From NCBI RefSeq assembly GCF_022953055.1, contig NZ_JALJEJ010000003.1, positions 1 through 64,000 of the forward strand: a stretch of DNA of 64,000 nt. The letters are read 5' to 3'. The position numbers were made by a program, and so were the translations under genes. Within the stretch, counting starts at the first letter, position 1, and each line of letters begins with the position of its first letter. Below the pieces are notes generated by a model. It did not search any database. It was not told the origin of the DNA and saw nothing but the letters and a program-made list of their open reading frames with translations. Source of the stretch: Mucilaginibacter straminoryzae (GTDB lineage: Bacteria > Bacteroidota > Bacteroidia > Sphingobacteriales > Sphingobacteriaceae). This document shows, piece by piece, positions 8,635-16,455 of the stretch.

Positions 8635-11001
8635 TTACCGCAGGTAAACGTAGGTAATGCCATCTCCGCCACGGTCGGCATGCTCATCCTCCATCCTGCT
8701 CACCTGGTCATATTTTCTCAGATAATCCCGGATCAGCTTCCTGAGGATACCATCACCCTTTCCGTGAATAATTTTAAGGCTGCCCACGCTCATCATCACA
8801 GCCCGGTCTAACATCCGTTCAATCGCACCGAGTGCATCTTCGCCTCTCATGCCCCGGACATCAATCTCTGGGCTGAAGCTGGCTACATCGCTGGTACTAC
8901 TTGAAAAAGAGCGCCTGATTTCTTTTGGCACTTCTTTCCGCGATACCTTCTGAACCCGTTTACGTTTAGCTACGGTTCTCAGGTCGCCTATAGCAATAAT
9001 GACATTGTCTTTTGCAATTTCCATCACCTGCCCCGTAGTATCAGAATCTACCAGCTTTACCCAATCGCCCGGTTTTAATTCGTCGTCTTCTGACTGGGCA
9101 GCAGGTTTTGCAACAACAGGTCTTACCTCGTGTTTCTTTAATTCCTGGTTCAGGTTTTCACGTAACTTACGTGTAGCTTCTTTGTCTGCCTGGCTGCTTT
9201 TAATGCCCGCAATGGTATTTTCTACCAGTTTATTGGCATTCTGGATAATACTTTGAGCTTCTTGCTTGGCCTCGCGGATCAGGTTTCGTTTGTTTTCTTC
9301 CAAATAGCTTTTCAGCTTTTCGTTTTCGCTTAAAAGCTCGTTTACTTTACGCTGCTGTTTATCCAGCTTGGTTTTGGTATCGAAAATCTCTTTCTTTTCC
9401 CGTTCAAGGTCTACTAAAAGTGTATCTACTTTCTTTTGCGATGCACCGATCTTGTTTTTAGCCAGGTTCAGCACGTTTGGCGGCAAGCCGATCTTCTGTG
9501 CAATTTCGAAAGCATAAGAGCTGCCCGGTTTGCCCACTTCCAGTACGTACAACGGTTTCATCTGCACGTTGTCAAACAGCATCGAAGCATTTTCCAGCCC
9601 TTCGGTATTGCTGGCAAAAATCTTCAGGTTAGAATAGTGGGTGGTCACCATTCCCCTCACCTTTTTCTGATTGAGCGATTCCAGTACCGCTTCGGCAATC
9701 GGTCCGCCAAATTGGGGATCGGTACCGGTACCAAACTCATCTATCAGGATCAGTGTTTTACCGTTAGCCTGTTCCACAAAATATTTCATTTTGCTCAGAT
9801 GCGCACTGTAGGTACTCAGGTCACTTTCTATGGATTGATCGTCGCCGATATCGGCAAAGATTTGTTTGAATACACCTACTGTACTATGCTCATCCGCGGG
9901 GATCAGTAATCCAGCCTGCGCCATCATTTGCAGCAATCCTACGGTTTTCATGCACACCGATTTACCACCCGCGTTAGGCCCGGACACTACTACAATACGG
10001 GTAGCATCATCAATCTGCACATTCAGCGGAACAATGGTGCGCTGCTCTTTTTTAAAGCTAAGCAGCAACAGCGGGTGGCGAGCGTTGATCAGGCGCACAC
10101 GGCCTTCGTTCACCACTTGCGGCATTTCTCCCTCGATATCTATGGCAAACAATGCCTTCGCACGTACAAAATCCAGCTTGGTAAGCAGCGAGTGGTACGA
10201 CAACAACAAGGGCACATATGGGCGAAGTTCATCGGTAAGTGCGGTTAATATCTTCACAATCTCGCGGCGGCGTTCAAATTCAAGATCGCGCACGCGGTTA
10301 TTTAGGGTAAATACTTCTTCAGGTTCAATAAATACCGTCTGGCCAGAAGCAGATTCGTCATGGATAAAGCCTTTCAGTTTCCGTTTATTTTCGGCCAGTA
10401 AAGGAATACACAAGCGCCCGTCCCTAATGGTAAGGGTACCGTCGGCAGTCCACCCGTTTGACGAAGCGCTTTTAAAGATCATTTCGATCTTTTTCCGGGC
10501 TTCCTGCTCCGCCTTAGCTATCGCAGAAGTAATCTCCATTAAATCGCGCGAGGCATTCGGCCTGATCTTCCCTTTCTGATCGATAACCTGGTCTATTTTT
10601 CGCAGGATGCTTTTCTCTATCGGTAAATGTTCAAAAAGCGCTTCCAGGTTTGGGTAGATCCCTTCGCGCTGGTCAAAGTAACTGATCACCGCAAATACAG
10701 TGGCAAGCGAAGTTTGGGTCTGAAAGAATTCTTCCTCTGATAGAAAAGCCCCTTCCACCCTGATCTTGTTCGCCAGTGTTTTGATATCATAAAAGTGGTT
10801 GATCGGCAATGCATCGTCATTCAGCAGGATATTCTTAAACTCGCTGGCCTGACTCAGAAATTTCCTGATCTGATCATAATTGTTCATCACCTGTATTCGG
10901 TCCACCATCTGTTGGCCCATCATACTCAGGCAATGTGCTTTTATTAATTGTTTTACCTCGGTAAACCCCAGCTTATCAACACTATTTTCCGGGTATATCA
11001 T
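8635..11001 (-). CDS. mutS2: Endonuclease MutS2
   Basis: MutS2 proteins act in suppression of recombination and, in some bacteria, ribosome rescue; they lack the mismatch-recognition domain of MutS. The 788-residue protein has the core helical region, an ABC-type ATPase with Walker A GPNAGGKS (341-348) and Walker B LILIDE (D421-E422), a long coiled coil (about 520-620), a KOW-like segment and a C-terminal Smr nuclease domain from about 715 with DVRGMR and HGKGDGILR. Its start overlaps the stop of the DUF4296 gene by four bases (ATGA), so the two are translationally coupled. Confidence 0.97.
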   Translation of the reverse strand: MIYPENSVDKLGFTEVKQLIKAHCLSMMGQQMVDRIQVMNNYDQIRKFLSQASEFKNILLNDDALPINHFYDIKTLANKIRVEGAFLSEEEFFQTQTSLATVFAVISYFDQREGIYPNLEALFEHLPIEKSILRKIDQVIDQKGKIRPNASRDLMEITSAIAKAEQEARKKIEMIFKSASSNGWTADGTLTIRDGRLCIPLLAENKRKLKGFIHDESASGQTVFIEPEEVFTLNNRVRDLEFERRREIVKILTALTDELRPYVPLLLSYHSLLTKLDFVRAKALFAIDIEGEMPQVVNEGRVRLINARHPLLLLSFKKEQRTIVPLNVQIDDATRIVVVSGPNAGGKSVCMKTVGLLQMMAQAGLLIPADEHSTVGVFKQIFADIGDDQSIESDLSTYSAHLSKMKYFVEQANGKTLILIDEFGTGTDPQFGGPIAEAVLESLNQKKVRGMVTTHYSNLKIFASNTEGLENASMLFDNVQMKPLYVLEVGKPGSSYAFEIAQKIGLPPNVLNLAKNKIGASQKKVDTLLVDLEREKKEIFDTKTKLDKQQRKVNELLSENEKLKSYLEENKRNLIREAKQEAQSIIQNANKLVENTIAGIKSSQADKEATRKLRENLNQELKKHEVRPVVAKPAAQSEDDELKPGDWVKLVDSDTTGQVMEIAKDNVIIAIGDLRTVAKRKRVQKVSRKEVPKEIRRSFSSSTSDVASFSPEIDVRGMRGEDALGAIERMLDRAVMMSVGSLKIIHGKGDGILRKLIRDYLRKYDQVSRMEDEHADRGGDGITYVYLR

Positions 11002-11360
11002 TTTTTATCCTTTGTTCCTGCTTTTAAAAGTGAGTCATTCTTTGCCTGCAAATTCTGTACAACCTGCTCGTAAACCTCGTCAAAAAGCGCCGGTTCAGAA
11101 CTGTAATACTGCACGCTCCGCCTAAACTGAAGCGTATCGGTATGGTTTTTCTTAAAAACCAGCAGGTATTTGCCCATCCCGTACTTGTAAAGGCTATCCG
11201 GTGTAATCACAATATTGTAAAGGCTTCCGTCAACCAGGTGTACGTCTGTCAGCACCTTTACCATTCTGTCTTTCGGCAGAACATTTTCTGGTACAGCATC
11301 ATTTTTGCAGGCTGCAAAAAAAAGTGCTACTAAAAAAAACAAGTTAATATAGGTGCGCAT
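10998..11360 (-). CDS. DUF4296 lipoprotein
   Basis: Small lipoprotein of 120 residues if translation begins at the ATG at 11360, where a signal peptide runs straight to the lipobox FFAAC (C18). An upstream in-frame start at 11402 would put 14 polar residues before the signal and is rejected. The block PKDRMVKVLTDVHLVDG is typical of DUF4296, a Bacteroidota-specific family of unknown function. It leads into mutS2 through an ATGA overlap. Confidence 0.85.
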   Translation of the reverse strand: MRTYINLFFLVALFFAACKNDAVPENVLPKDRMVKVLTDVHLVDGSLYNIVITPDSLYKYGMGKYLLVFKKNHTDTLQFRRSVQYYSSEPALFDEVYEQVVQNLQAKNDSLLKAGTKDKK

Positions 11361-11405
11361 TCTGTAAATTAGCGGCGTTTGTAAAAACGCAAAATTACGC
11401 ATTTA

Positions 11406-12095
11406 ATGAGCATTGCAGAGAATATCAGGAACTTAAAAAACGAACTGGAAACCATTAACGTTAAGCTGGTAGCGGTATCAAAAACAAAACCGGTTGAAGA
11501 CATCCAGCAGGCATATAATGAAGGGCAGCGCGTATTCGGCGAAAACATGGTACAGGAGCTGGTTGAAAAGTATGAGCAGCTTCCGAAGGATATTGAATGG
11601 CACCTGATTGGCCACTTGCAAACCAACAAGGTAAAATATATTGCACCGTTTATTAGCCTGATCGAATCAGTCGATAGCATGAAGCTATTGCAAGAGATTA
11701 ACAAGCATGCATTGAAAAACAACCGGGTTATTGACGTATTGCTGCAGGTGTACATTGCTGATGAAGAAACTAAATATGGCCTTGGGTTTGATGAGGTGAT
11801 TGAACTGCTGCGTTCGGACGAGTTTAAGGAACTGACCAACGTACGCGTTCGCGGACTGATGGGTATTGCGACTAACACCGATAACGAAAAGCAGATCAAA
11901 GAGGAATTCTACGAGCTGGAAACTTTTTTCGAGGGCATCAAACAAAGCTACTTCCGTAAGGACGATTATTTTAATGAGCTTTCCATGGGCATGTCGTCCG
12001 ACTATAAAATAGCTATCGAGCAAGGCAGTACAATGGTAAGGTTAGGCAGTACCATTTTTGGCGGCAGAGTAATTAAACATTGGAAGAACAACTAG
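11406..12095 (+). CDS. YggS-family pyridoxal phosphate homeostasis protein
   Basis: Alanine-racemase-fold PLP protein that buffers free PLP; related proteins affect amino acid and vitamin B6 balance but have no clear enzyme activity. The PLP lysine is K26 in VAVSKTKP. Further family blocks are FGENMVQEL, WHLIGHLQTNK, GLMGIA and SMGMSSDY followed by GSTMVRLGSTIFG. The length of 229 is normal. It is divergent from the DUF4296-mutS2 pair across only 45 bases, so the promoters must overlap or lie in that short gap. Confidence 0.95.
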   Translation: MSIAENIRNLKNELETINVKLVAVSKTKPVEDIQQAYNEGQRVFGENMVQELVEKYEQLPKDIEWHLIGHLQTNKVKYIAPFISLIESVDSMKLLQEINKHALKNNRVIDVLLQVYIADEETKYGLGFDEVIELLRSDEFKELTNVRVRGLMGIATNTDNEKQIKEEFYELETFFEGIKQSYFRKDDYFNELSMGMSSDYKIAIEQGSTMVRLGSTIFGGRVIKHWKNN

Positions 12096-12101
12096 TTTGG
12101 A

Positions 12102-12136
12102 GAATCAAGAGTCAAGAGTCAAGAATCAAGAGCCAA
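12102..12136 (+). repeat. Heptamer tandem repeat, GARTCAA x5
   Basis: Five consecutive 7-base units: GAATCAA, GAGTCAA, GAGTCAA, GAATCAA, GAGCCAA. They start seven bases after the yggS-like stop codon. A related three-unit run lies at 51194-51214. No coding role is seen. Confidence 0.85.
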
Positions 12137-12183
12137 AACCATACCCTTAACTTTTTAAAACAGACACTTAATTACAAACCTCT

Positions 12184-12212
12184 TAATGACCAGTGAACCA
12201 ATGACTAATGAC
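12184..12212 (+). repeat. Second heptamer-like repeat, YAATGAC, at a gene start
   Basis: Units TAATGAC (12184), a diverged eight-base unit, CAATGAC (12199) and TAATGAC (12206). A two-unit relative (CATTGAC, AAATGAC) lies at 28087-28100, just before another gene. Here the repeat supplies three in-frame ATG codons at the start of the acetyltransferase gene. Confidence 0.6.
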
Positions 12213-12689
12213 CAATTAGATATCCACCTGAGAGTTGCCCGCCGGGAAGACTGTTCCCGCTTGTTAGACCTGGTTCACGAACTTGCTTTATATGAAAAGG
12301 CGCCGCAGGAAGTAACGGTCACCCTGCAAGAGTTTGAGGAAGCCGGCTTCGGCAATAAACCGGTATGGAAAGCATTCGTAGCTGAAGTGGATAATTTCAT
12401 TATTGGGTTCGCCTTGTATTACATCCGTTATTCTACTTGGAAAGGACAGCGGTTATACCTGGAAGATTTGATTGTTACGGAAGCTTTCCGTGGTAAGGGT
12501 GCCGGTAAATTGTTGTTTAACCGCTTGCTACAGGAAGCGCAGGAGCTTGGTTTTAATGGCATGAGCTGGCAGGTGCTTGACTGGAACGAACCTGCTATTA
12601 ATTTTTACAATAAATATGAAGCCGGGCTGGAAGCCGGATGGTTGAATGCTTCTCTAAGTAAAGAACAGATAAATAATTATAAATTATGA
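12186..12689 (+). CDS. GNAT acetyltransferase, SSAT/thialysine type
   Basis: Acetyl-CoA dependent N-acetyltransferase. Motif A reads VTEAFRGKGAGKLLF, with the acetyl-CoA loop RGKGAG, and the preceding LYLEDLIV is typical of the spermidine/thialysine acetyltransferase branch. NEPAINFYNKYEA is the usual C-terminal motif B. Three in-frame ATGs at 12186, 12201 and 12208 (the last out of frame with the protein if taken literally) lie in a short repeat; 12186 or 12201 are usable, so the exact N-terminus is uncertain. Its stop overlaps the start of the DUF3298 gene by four bases. Confidence 0.88.
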   Translation: MTSEPMTNDQLDIHLRVARREDCSRLLDLVHELALYEKAPQEVTVTLQEFEEAGFGNKPVWKAFVAEVDNFIIGFALYYIRYSTWKGQRLYLEDLIVTEAFRGKGAGKLLFNRLLQEAQELGFNGMSWQVLDWNEPAINFYNKYEAGLEAGWLNASLSKEQINNYKL

Positions 12690-13498
12690 AGTTAAGTGCT
12701 ACTGCTGCAATTATAGCTTTAATTGCGTGTTCTTGTAATTTCTCTGCAAAACAGCCGGCGGTTAAGTCGGGCATAACCAAGGATACTTTACAATATCAGT
12801 ATCAAACCTTTAAACAACGCGCAGAAGATTGCGGCAGTAAACCGGATAGCGCTTGTACAGTAGTAAAAATTAAATACCCGGTTTTTAAACATCAGGCTGC
12901 TTTGAATGATTCTGTCAGGCTCCGGCTGGCTGCCTTCTTCCCTTTGGAGAAAGCAGATACTTCATGGAAAGTTCAGACAGAGAAATTCATGTCTGCCTAT
13001 AAAGCAGATAAAGCAGGCAGCGCCAACAGCGACCGGCCAGGCATGTTTTATACACTGGAAAGTGAAGCGGTAGTAGTTAGGCAAGATTCCAGCCTGACAA
13101 CCATACAGGTAGATGGCTATTCTTATACCGGCGGTGCCCATGGTGGCGAGTTTACCTCTTTCATTAATTGGAATACCAGCGAGCATAAAAATATCAGCTT
13201 AGATGATGTATTGAAACCAGATTACTGGGCCCCACTGAATGCAGTGGCAGAGAAGCTTTTCCGTAAGCAGGAAAATCTGAAACCGGATGCTTCGCTGAAG
13301 GAAAACTATTTCTTCAATGACGGCAAATTCAGCTTGAACCATAACTACCTGATTACGCCGGTAGGTATACGTTTCCTGTACAATCAATACGAGATTAAAC
13401 CCTATGCCGCCGGGCAGACCGATCTGCTGATACCATATCACAACATCAAGTCGTTGCTGAAGCCGGGTACGGTAGTTTCGCAATACATTAAACATTAA
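12686..13498 (+). CDS. DUF3298 (RsiV-like) lipoprotein
   Basis: Exported lipoprotein of 270 residues with a hydrophobic signal and cysteines at 15 and 17 as lipidation candidates. The family mark is YSYTGGAHGG in the middle, followed by the DUF3298 region ending in LLIPYHNIKSLL. Related domains occur in the lysozyme-sensing anti-sigma factor RsiV and in PdaC-type deacetylases, but this protein has neither the sigma-binding nor the deacetylase part, so no activity is claimed. It is coupled to the acetyltransferase by an ATGA overlap. Confidence 0.8.
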   Translation: MKLSATAAIIALIACSCNFSAKQPAVKSGITKDTLQYQYQTFKQRAEDCGSKPDSACTVVKIKYPVFKHQAALNDSVRLRLAAFFPLEKADTSWKVQTEKFMSAYKADKAGSANSDRPGMFYTLESEAVVVRQDSSLTTIQVDGYSYTGGAHGGEFTSFINWNTSEHKNISLDDVLKPDYWAPLNAVAEKLFRKQENLKPDASLKENYFFNDGKFSLNHNYLITPVGIRFLYNQYEIKPYAAGQTDLLIPYHNIKSLLKPGTVVSQYIKH

Positions 13499-13539
13499 TT
13501 AGTCAGTTTAAACAAAATTTCTTGCCAACCCTTTTATAA

Positions 13540-14796
13540 ATGCTTGTATTCAAATTTGGCGGCGCTTCTGTTAAAGACGCAGCGGGTATTATCAACCTAT
13601 CAGAGATTGTACGGAAATATGCCGGACAGCAATTGCTGATTGTGGTTTCTGCGATGGGTAAAACAACGAACGCCTTAGAAAATTTAACTAAAGCTTATGT
13701 TCAACAGTCTGATTCATTACATCAGATTTTCAATGAGATAAAAGAATACCATGTTAATATCGTACAACAGTTGTTCGAGCCAAATGATCAGATATTTGAC
13801 GACATCGAGAACACTTTTGTAGAGATTGACTGGATGCTGGAAGACGAACCGCATGACGATTATGATTTCATTTACGATCAGATTGTTTCCGTTGGCGAAC
13901 TGGTTTCTACACGCATCGTAAATGCTTATTTGAACAAGGCGGGCGTCAAAAGTAAATGGTTAGATGTCCGCGGGTATATCCATACCGACAATACTTACCG
14001 CGAAGGCGTAGTTGAATGGAAAAAAACCTGCGAGCATATTCAGCAGGATGTGCCCGCTTTATTAGCGAACCAGGTAGTAGTAACTCAAGGCTTCCTTGGC
14101 GGAACATCTGAAAACTTTACCACTACCCTTGGCCGTGAAGGTTCAGATTATACAGCAGCCATTTTTGCAGCCTGTTTAAAGGCAGAATCTGTAACCACCT
14201 GGAAAGACGTACCCGGCGTGCTGAATGCAGATCCGAAACATTTTACCGATACCGTTAAGTTTGATCATCTTTCTTATACAGAGGCAATAGAAATGACCTA
14301 CTATGGTGCGGGCGTCATCCACCCTAAAACCATAAAGCCTTTGCAAAATGCAGGTATACCTTTATTGGTAAAGCCTTTTAATGATCCAGAAGCTCCGGGT
14401 ACCGTTATATCGGCAACCGCGGCTGCTGAATTTGAAAAGCCGGTCATTATTGTTAAGCAGGAGCAAATTTTGTTATCGGTATCGGCTAAAGACTACGGCT
14501 TTATCAGCGAACAGCATCTAAGCGCAGTTTTTAATTGCTTCGCGGCTAACCATGTAAAAATTAACACCATGCAGGTTTCTGCCCTTAGTTTTAGCGTTTG
14601 CTTTGACGATAAGCCCGGAAAGTTTGACAATATCTTACAGCAACTGAAACAGGATTTTAACGTGAAGTACAACACCGGGCTGACGCTGATCACCGTACGT
14701 CATTATCATGCGGAAGATTTAAAGCACCTCACCGAAAACCGAAAGATACTGCTGGAACAATTAAGCCGCAATACCGCTCAATTTATATTGTCGTAA
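13540..14796 (+). CDS. Aspartate kinase (first copy)
   Basis: Phosphorylates aspartate, the entry step to lysine, threonine and methionine. The protein starts with the KFGGAS motif and has TTLGREGSDYTAA and the YYGAGVIHPKTIKP block of the amino acid kinase fold. A C-terminal regulatory part with ACT-like repeats covers about residues 305-418. At 418 residues it is monofunctional. A second, clearly different aspartate kinase lies at 53455, next to lysA, so this copy may be feedback-controlled by another amino acid (inference). It is followed after three bases by a MutS-like gene. Confidence 0.93.
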   Translation: MLVFKFGGASVKDAAGIINLSEIVRKYAGQQLLIVVSAMGKTTNALENLTKAYVQQSDSLHQIFNEIKEYHVNIVQQLFEPNDQIFDDIENTFVEIDWMLEDEPHDDYDFIYDQIVSVGELVSTRIVNAYLNKAGVKSKWLDVRGYIHTDNTYREGVVEWKKTCEHIQQDVPALLANQVVVTQGFLGGTSENFTTTLGREGSDYTAAIFAACLKAESVTTWKDVPGVLNADPKHFTDTVKFDHLSYTEAIEMTYYGAGVIHPKTIKPLQNAGIPLLVKPFNDPEAPGTVISATAAAEFEKPVIIVKQEQILLSVSAKDYGFISEQHLSAVFNCFAANHVKINTMQVSALSFSVCFDDKPGKFDNILQQLKQDFNVKYNTGLTLITVRHYHAEDLKHLTENRKILLEQLSRNTAQFILS

Positions 14797-14799
14797 ATT

Positions 14800-16455
14800 A
14801 TGATACTCTGGCTGATCCTTGTCCCGGTTATTATTGCAATTATTTCAGTCATCAACGTCATCAAGCAAAGGGCAAAACAAAAAGCGCTGATAGACGAGAT
14901 TGTAGAAGGATGGGGTAAGCCTAAAAATGAGAACTTCGATTTTAAAAAGATCAGCGCATATTACAACCGAAAACCCTTAAGTGCGTTGTCAGATGCTTTA
15001 GCGAATGATATTGACTTAGAAAAGCTTTTTGAATTTATTGACCGCACCAATTCAAGGCCAGGTCAACAATATTTGTACGATCGTTTGCGGGGTGAAGATT
15101 ATGATCTGGACGAGCTGAAGGCGTTCGATGCCGCAGCAGAACAGTTGGTGAGCGATCCGCAAAAGCGCCTGCAAGTGTGCCTGCTGCTGCATCAGCTTGA
15201 TCATAAAAACGCCTATTTCCTACCCGAGCTTTTCCTGAAAAAAGCGACATTGATTTATGCTGACGCCGACCGGTTGTACATTCGTTTCTCATGGATCATC
15301 TGGTTAGGATTGGTTATATTACTTGCAATAACGCATCATCAAATCCCATTTATTTTACTATTATTTAGTACGTTATATAATTTATACCTACACTATACCA
15401 ACAAAAATAAAATAGCCGCTTTTGTAAGTTCACTGCCGCAGCTAAAGCAGCTGATTAAATCTGCGAAAGCGCTTGTTACGATTGCACCGTCAGATCAGCA
15501 CCCCGAGGTGGAACAGGCATTGAAGACGCTGGTACCCATCAATAATGGGCTTGGGCTAATCACGCTTGATGGCCGCGCTGCGGGTGACCAAACCGATCTG
15601 GGGTTCGCCTTGTGGGAGCTGGTTAAAATATTGCTCCTGGTAGAACCGCGGGTGTTTATCAATGCCATAGATAAGGTAAATGCCCATGCGGCAAGTATAG
15701 AAGTTTTATACCGATATGTTGGTTACCTGGATGTCGTATCCAGCGCGGTTTCGCTTATGGAAGGGTTGCACTACTATTCAAAGCCTGATTTTAATAAGGA
15801 CGGCGTTTTTACCGTCGAAGAACTTTATCATCCGCTGATTGCCGATTGTTCCTCAAATTCAATCACCGTTCGGGCAGATCGCGGCGTGCTGATTACAGGC
15901 TCGAACATGTCTGGTAAAACAACATTCATCCGCGCTGTTGCTGTAAATACGCTACTCGCACAAACATTATATGTGTCTGTAGCCAAACAATATCGCGCAC
16001 CCCTATTAAAGTTATGTACGAGCATCCGAACTACGGATGACCTTCAGGAGTCGGTGAGTTATTTCCAGGCAGAAGCTACGGCTATACATGGAATTTTAGA
16101 AGCAGGTAATAAAGGGAACTGCCTAATCATTATCGACGAGATCTTTAAAGGAACAAACACCATTGAAAGGGTTGCAGCTTCTAAAGCTATCCTTTCATAC
16201 CTGACTTCGTTCCCGAACTTTGTATTCGTTTCTACGCACGACCTTGAATTGGCCGAACTGCTGGGCGACGAGTATGAACCCTATTCGTTCGAAGAAACAG
16301 CGGCAGATACCCGTTTGATATTCGATTATAAAATTAAACCGGGTATTTTGAAACGCCGGAATGCAATTGCTGTACTGCAATCTGCAGGTTATCCAAGCCA
16401 GATCATTGATAATGCATACAAACTAAGCGAAGAGCTGAGCCGCAAGTACAGTTAA
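14800..16455 (+). CDS. Membrane-anchored MutS-like ATPase
   Basis: Protein of 551 residues with MutS core and ATPase domains but no mismatch-recognition domain. Walker A is GSNMSGKT (367-374) and Walker B LIIIDEIF with D446-E447, followed by the KGTNTIER signature. Unusually, residues 1-21 form a transmembrane helix and residues 160-195 form a hydrophobic hairpin, so the ATPase is likely tethered to the inner membrane. Similar proteins are widespread in Bacteroidota and their role is unknown to me. It follows the aspartate kinase by three bases and its stop overlaps the convergent otsAB stop on the palindrome TTAA. Confidence 0.85.
   Translation: MILWLILVPVIIAIISVINVIKQRAKQKALIDEIVEGWGKPKNENFDFKKISAYYNRKPLSALSDALANDIDLEKLFEFIDRTNSRPGQQYLYDRLRGEDYDLDELKAFDAAAEQLVSDPQKRLQVCLLLHQLDHKNAYFLPELFLKKATLIYADADRLYIRFSWIIWLGLVILLAITHHQIPFILLLFSTLYNLYLHYTNKNKIAAFVSSLPQLKQLIKSAKALVTIAPSDQHPEVEQALKTLVPINNGLGLITLDGRAAGDQTDLGFALWELVKILLLVEPRVFINAIDKVNAHAASIEVLYRYVGYLDVVSSAVSLMEGLHYYSKPDFNKDGVFTVEELYHPLIADCSSNSITVRADRGVLITGSNMSGKTTFIRAVAVNTLLAQTLYVSVAKQYRAPLLKLCTSIRTTDDLQESVSYFQAEATAIHGILEAGNKGNCLIIIDEIFKGTNTIERVAASKAILSYLTSFPNFVFVSTHDLELAELLGDEYEPYSFEETAADTRLIFDYKIKPGILKRRNAIAVLQSAGYPSQIIDNAYKLSEELSRKYS

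Noticed and set aside
9866..10579. 237-codon ORF antisense to mutS2
   Set aside because: It lies wholly inside a clear MutS2 reading frame and shows no domain pattern.
11369..11899. 176-codon minus-strand ORF over the yggS-like gene
   Set aside because: Serine-rich and without motifs, and it conflicts with a well-supported PLP protein on the other strand.
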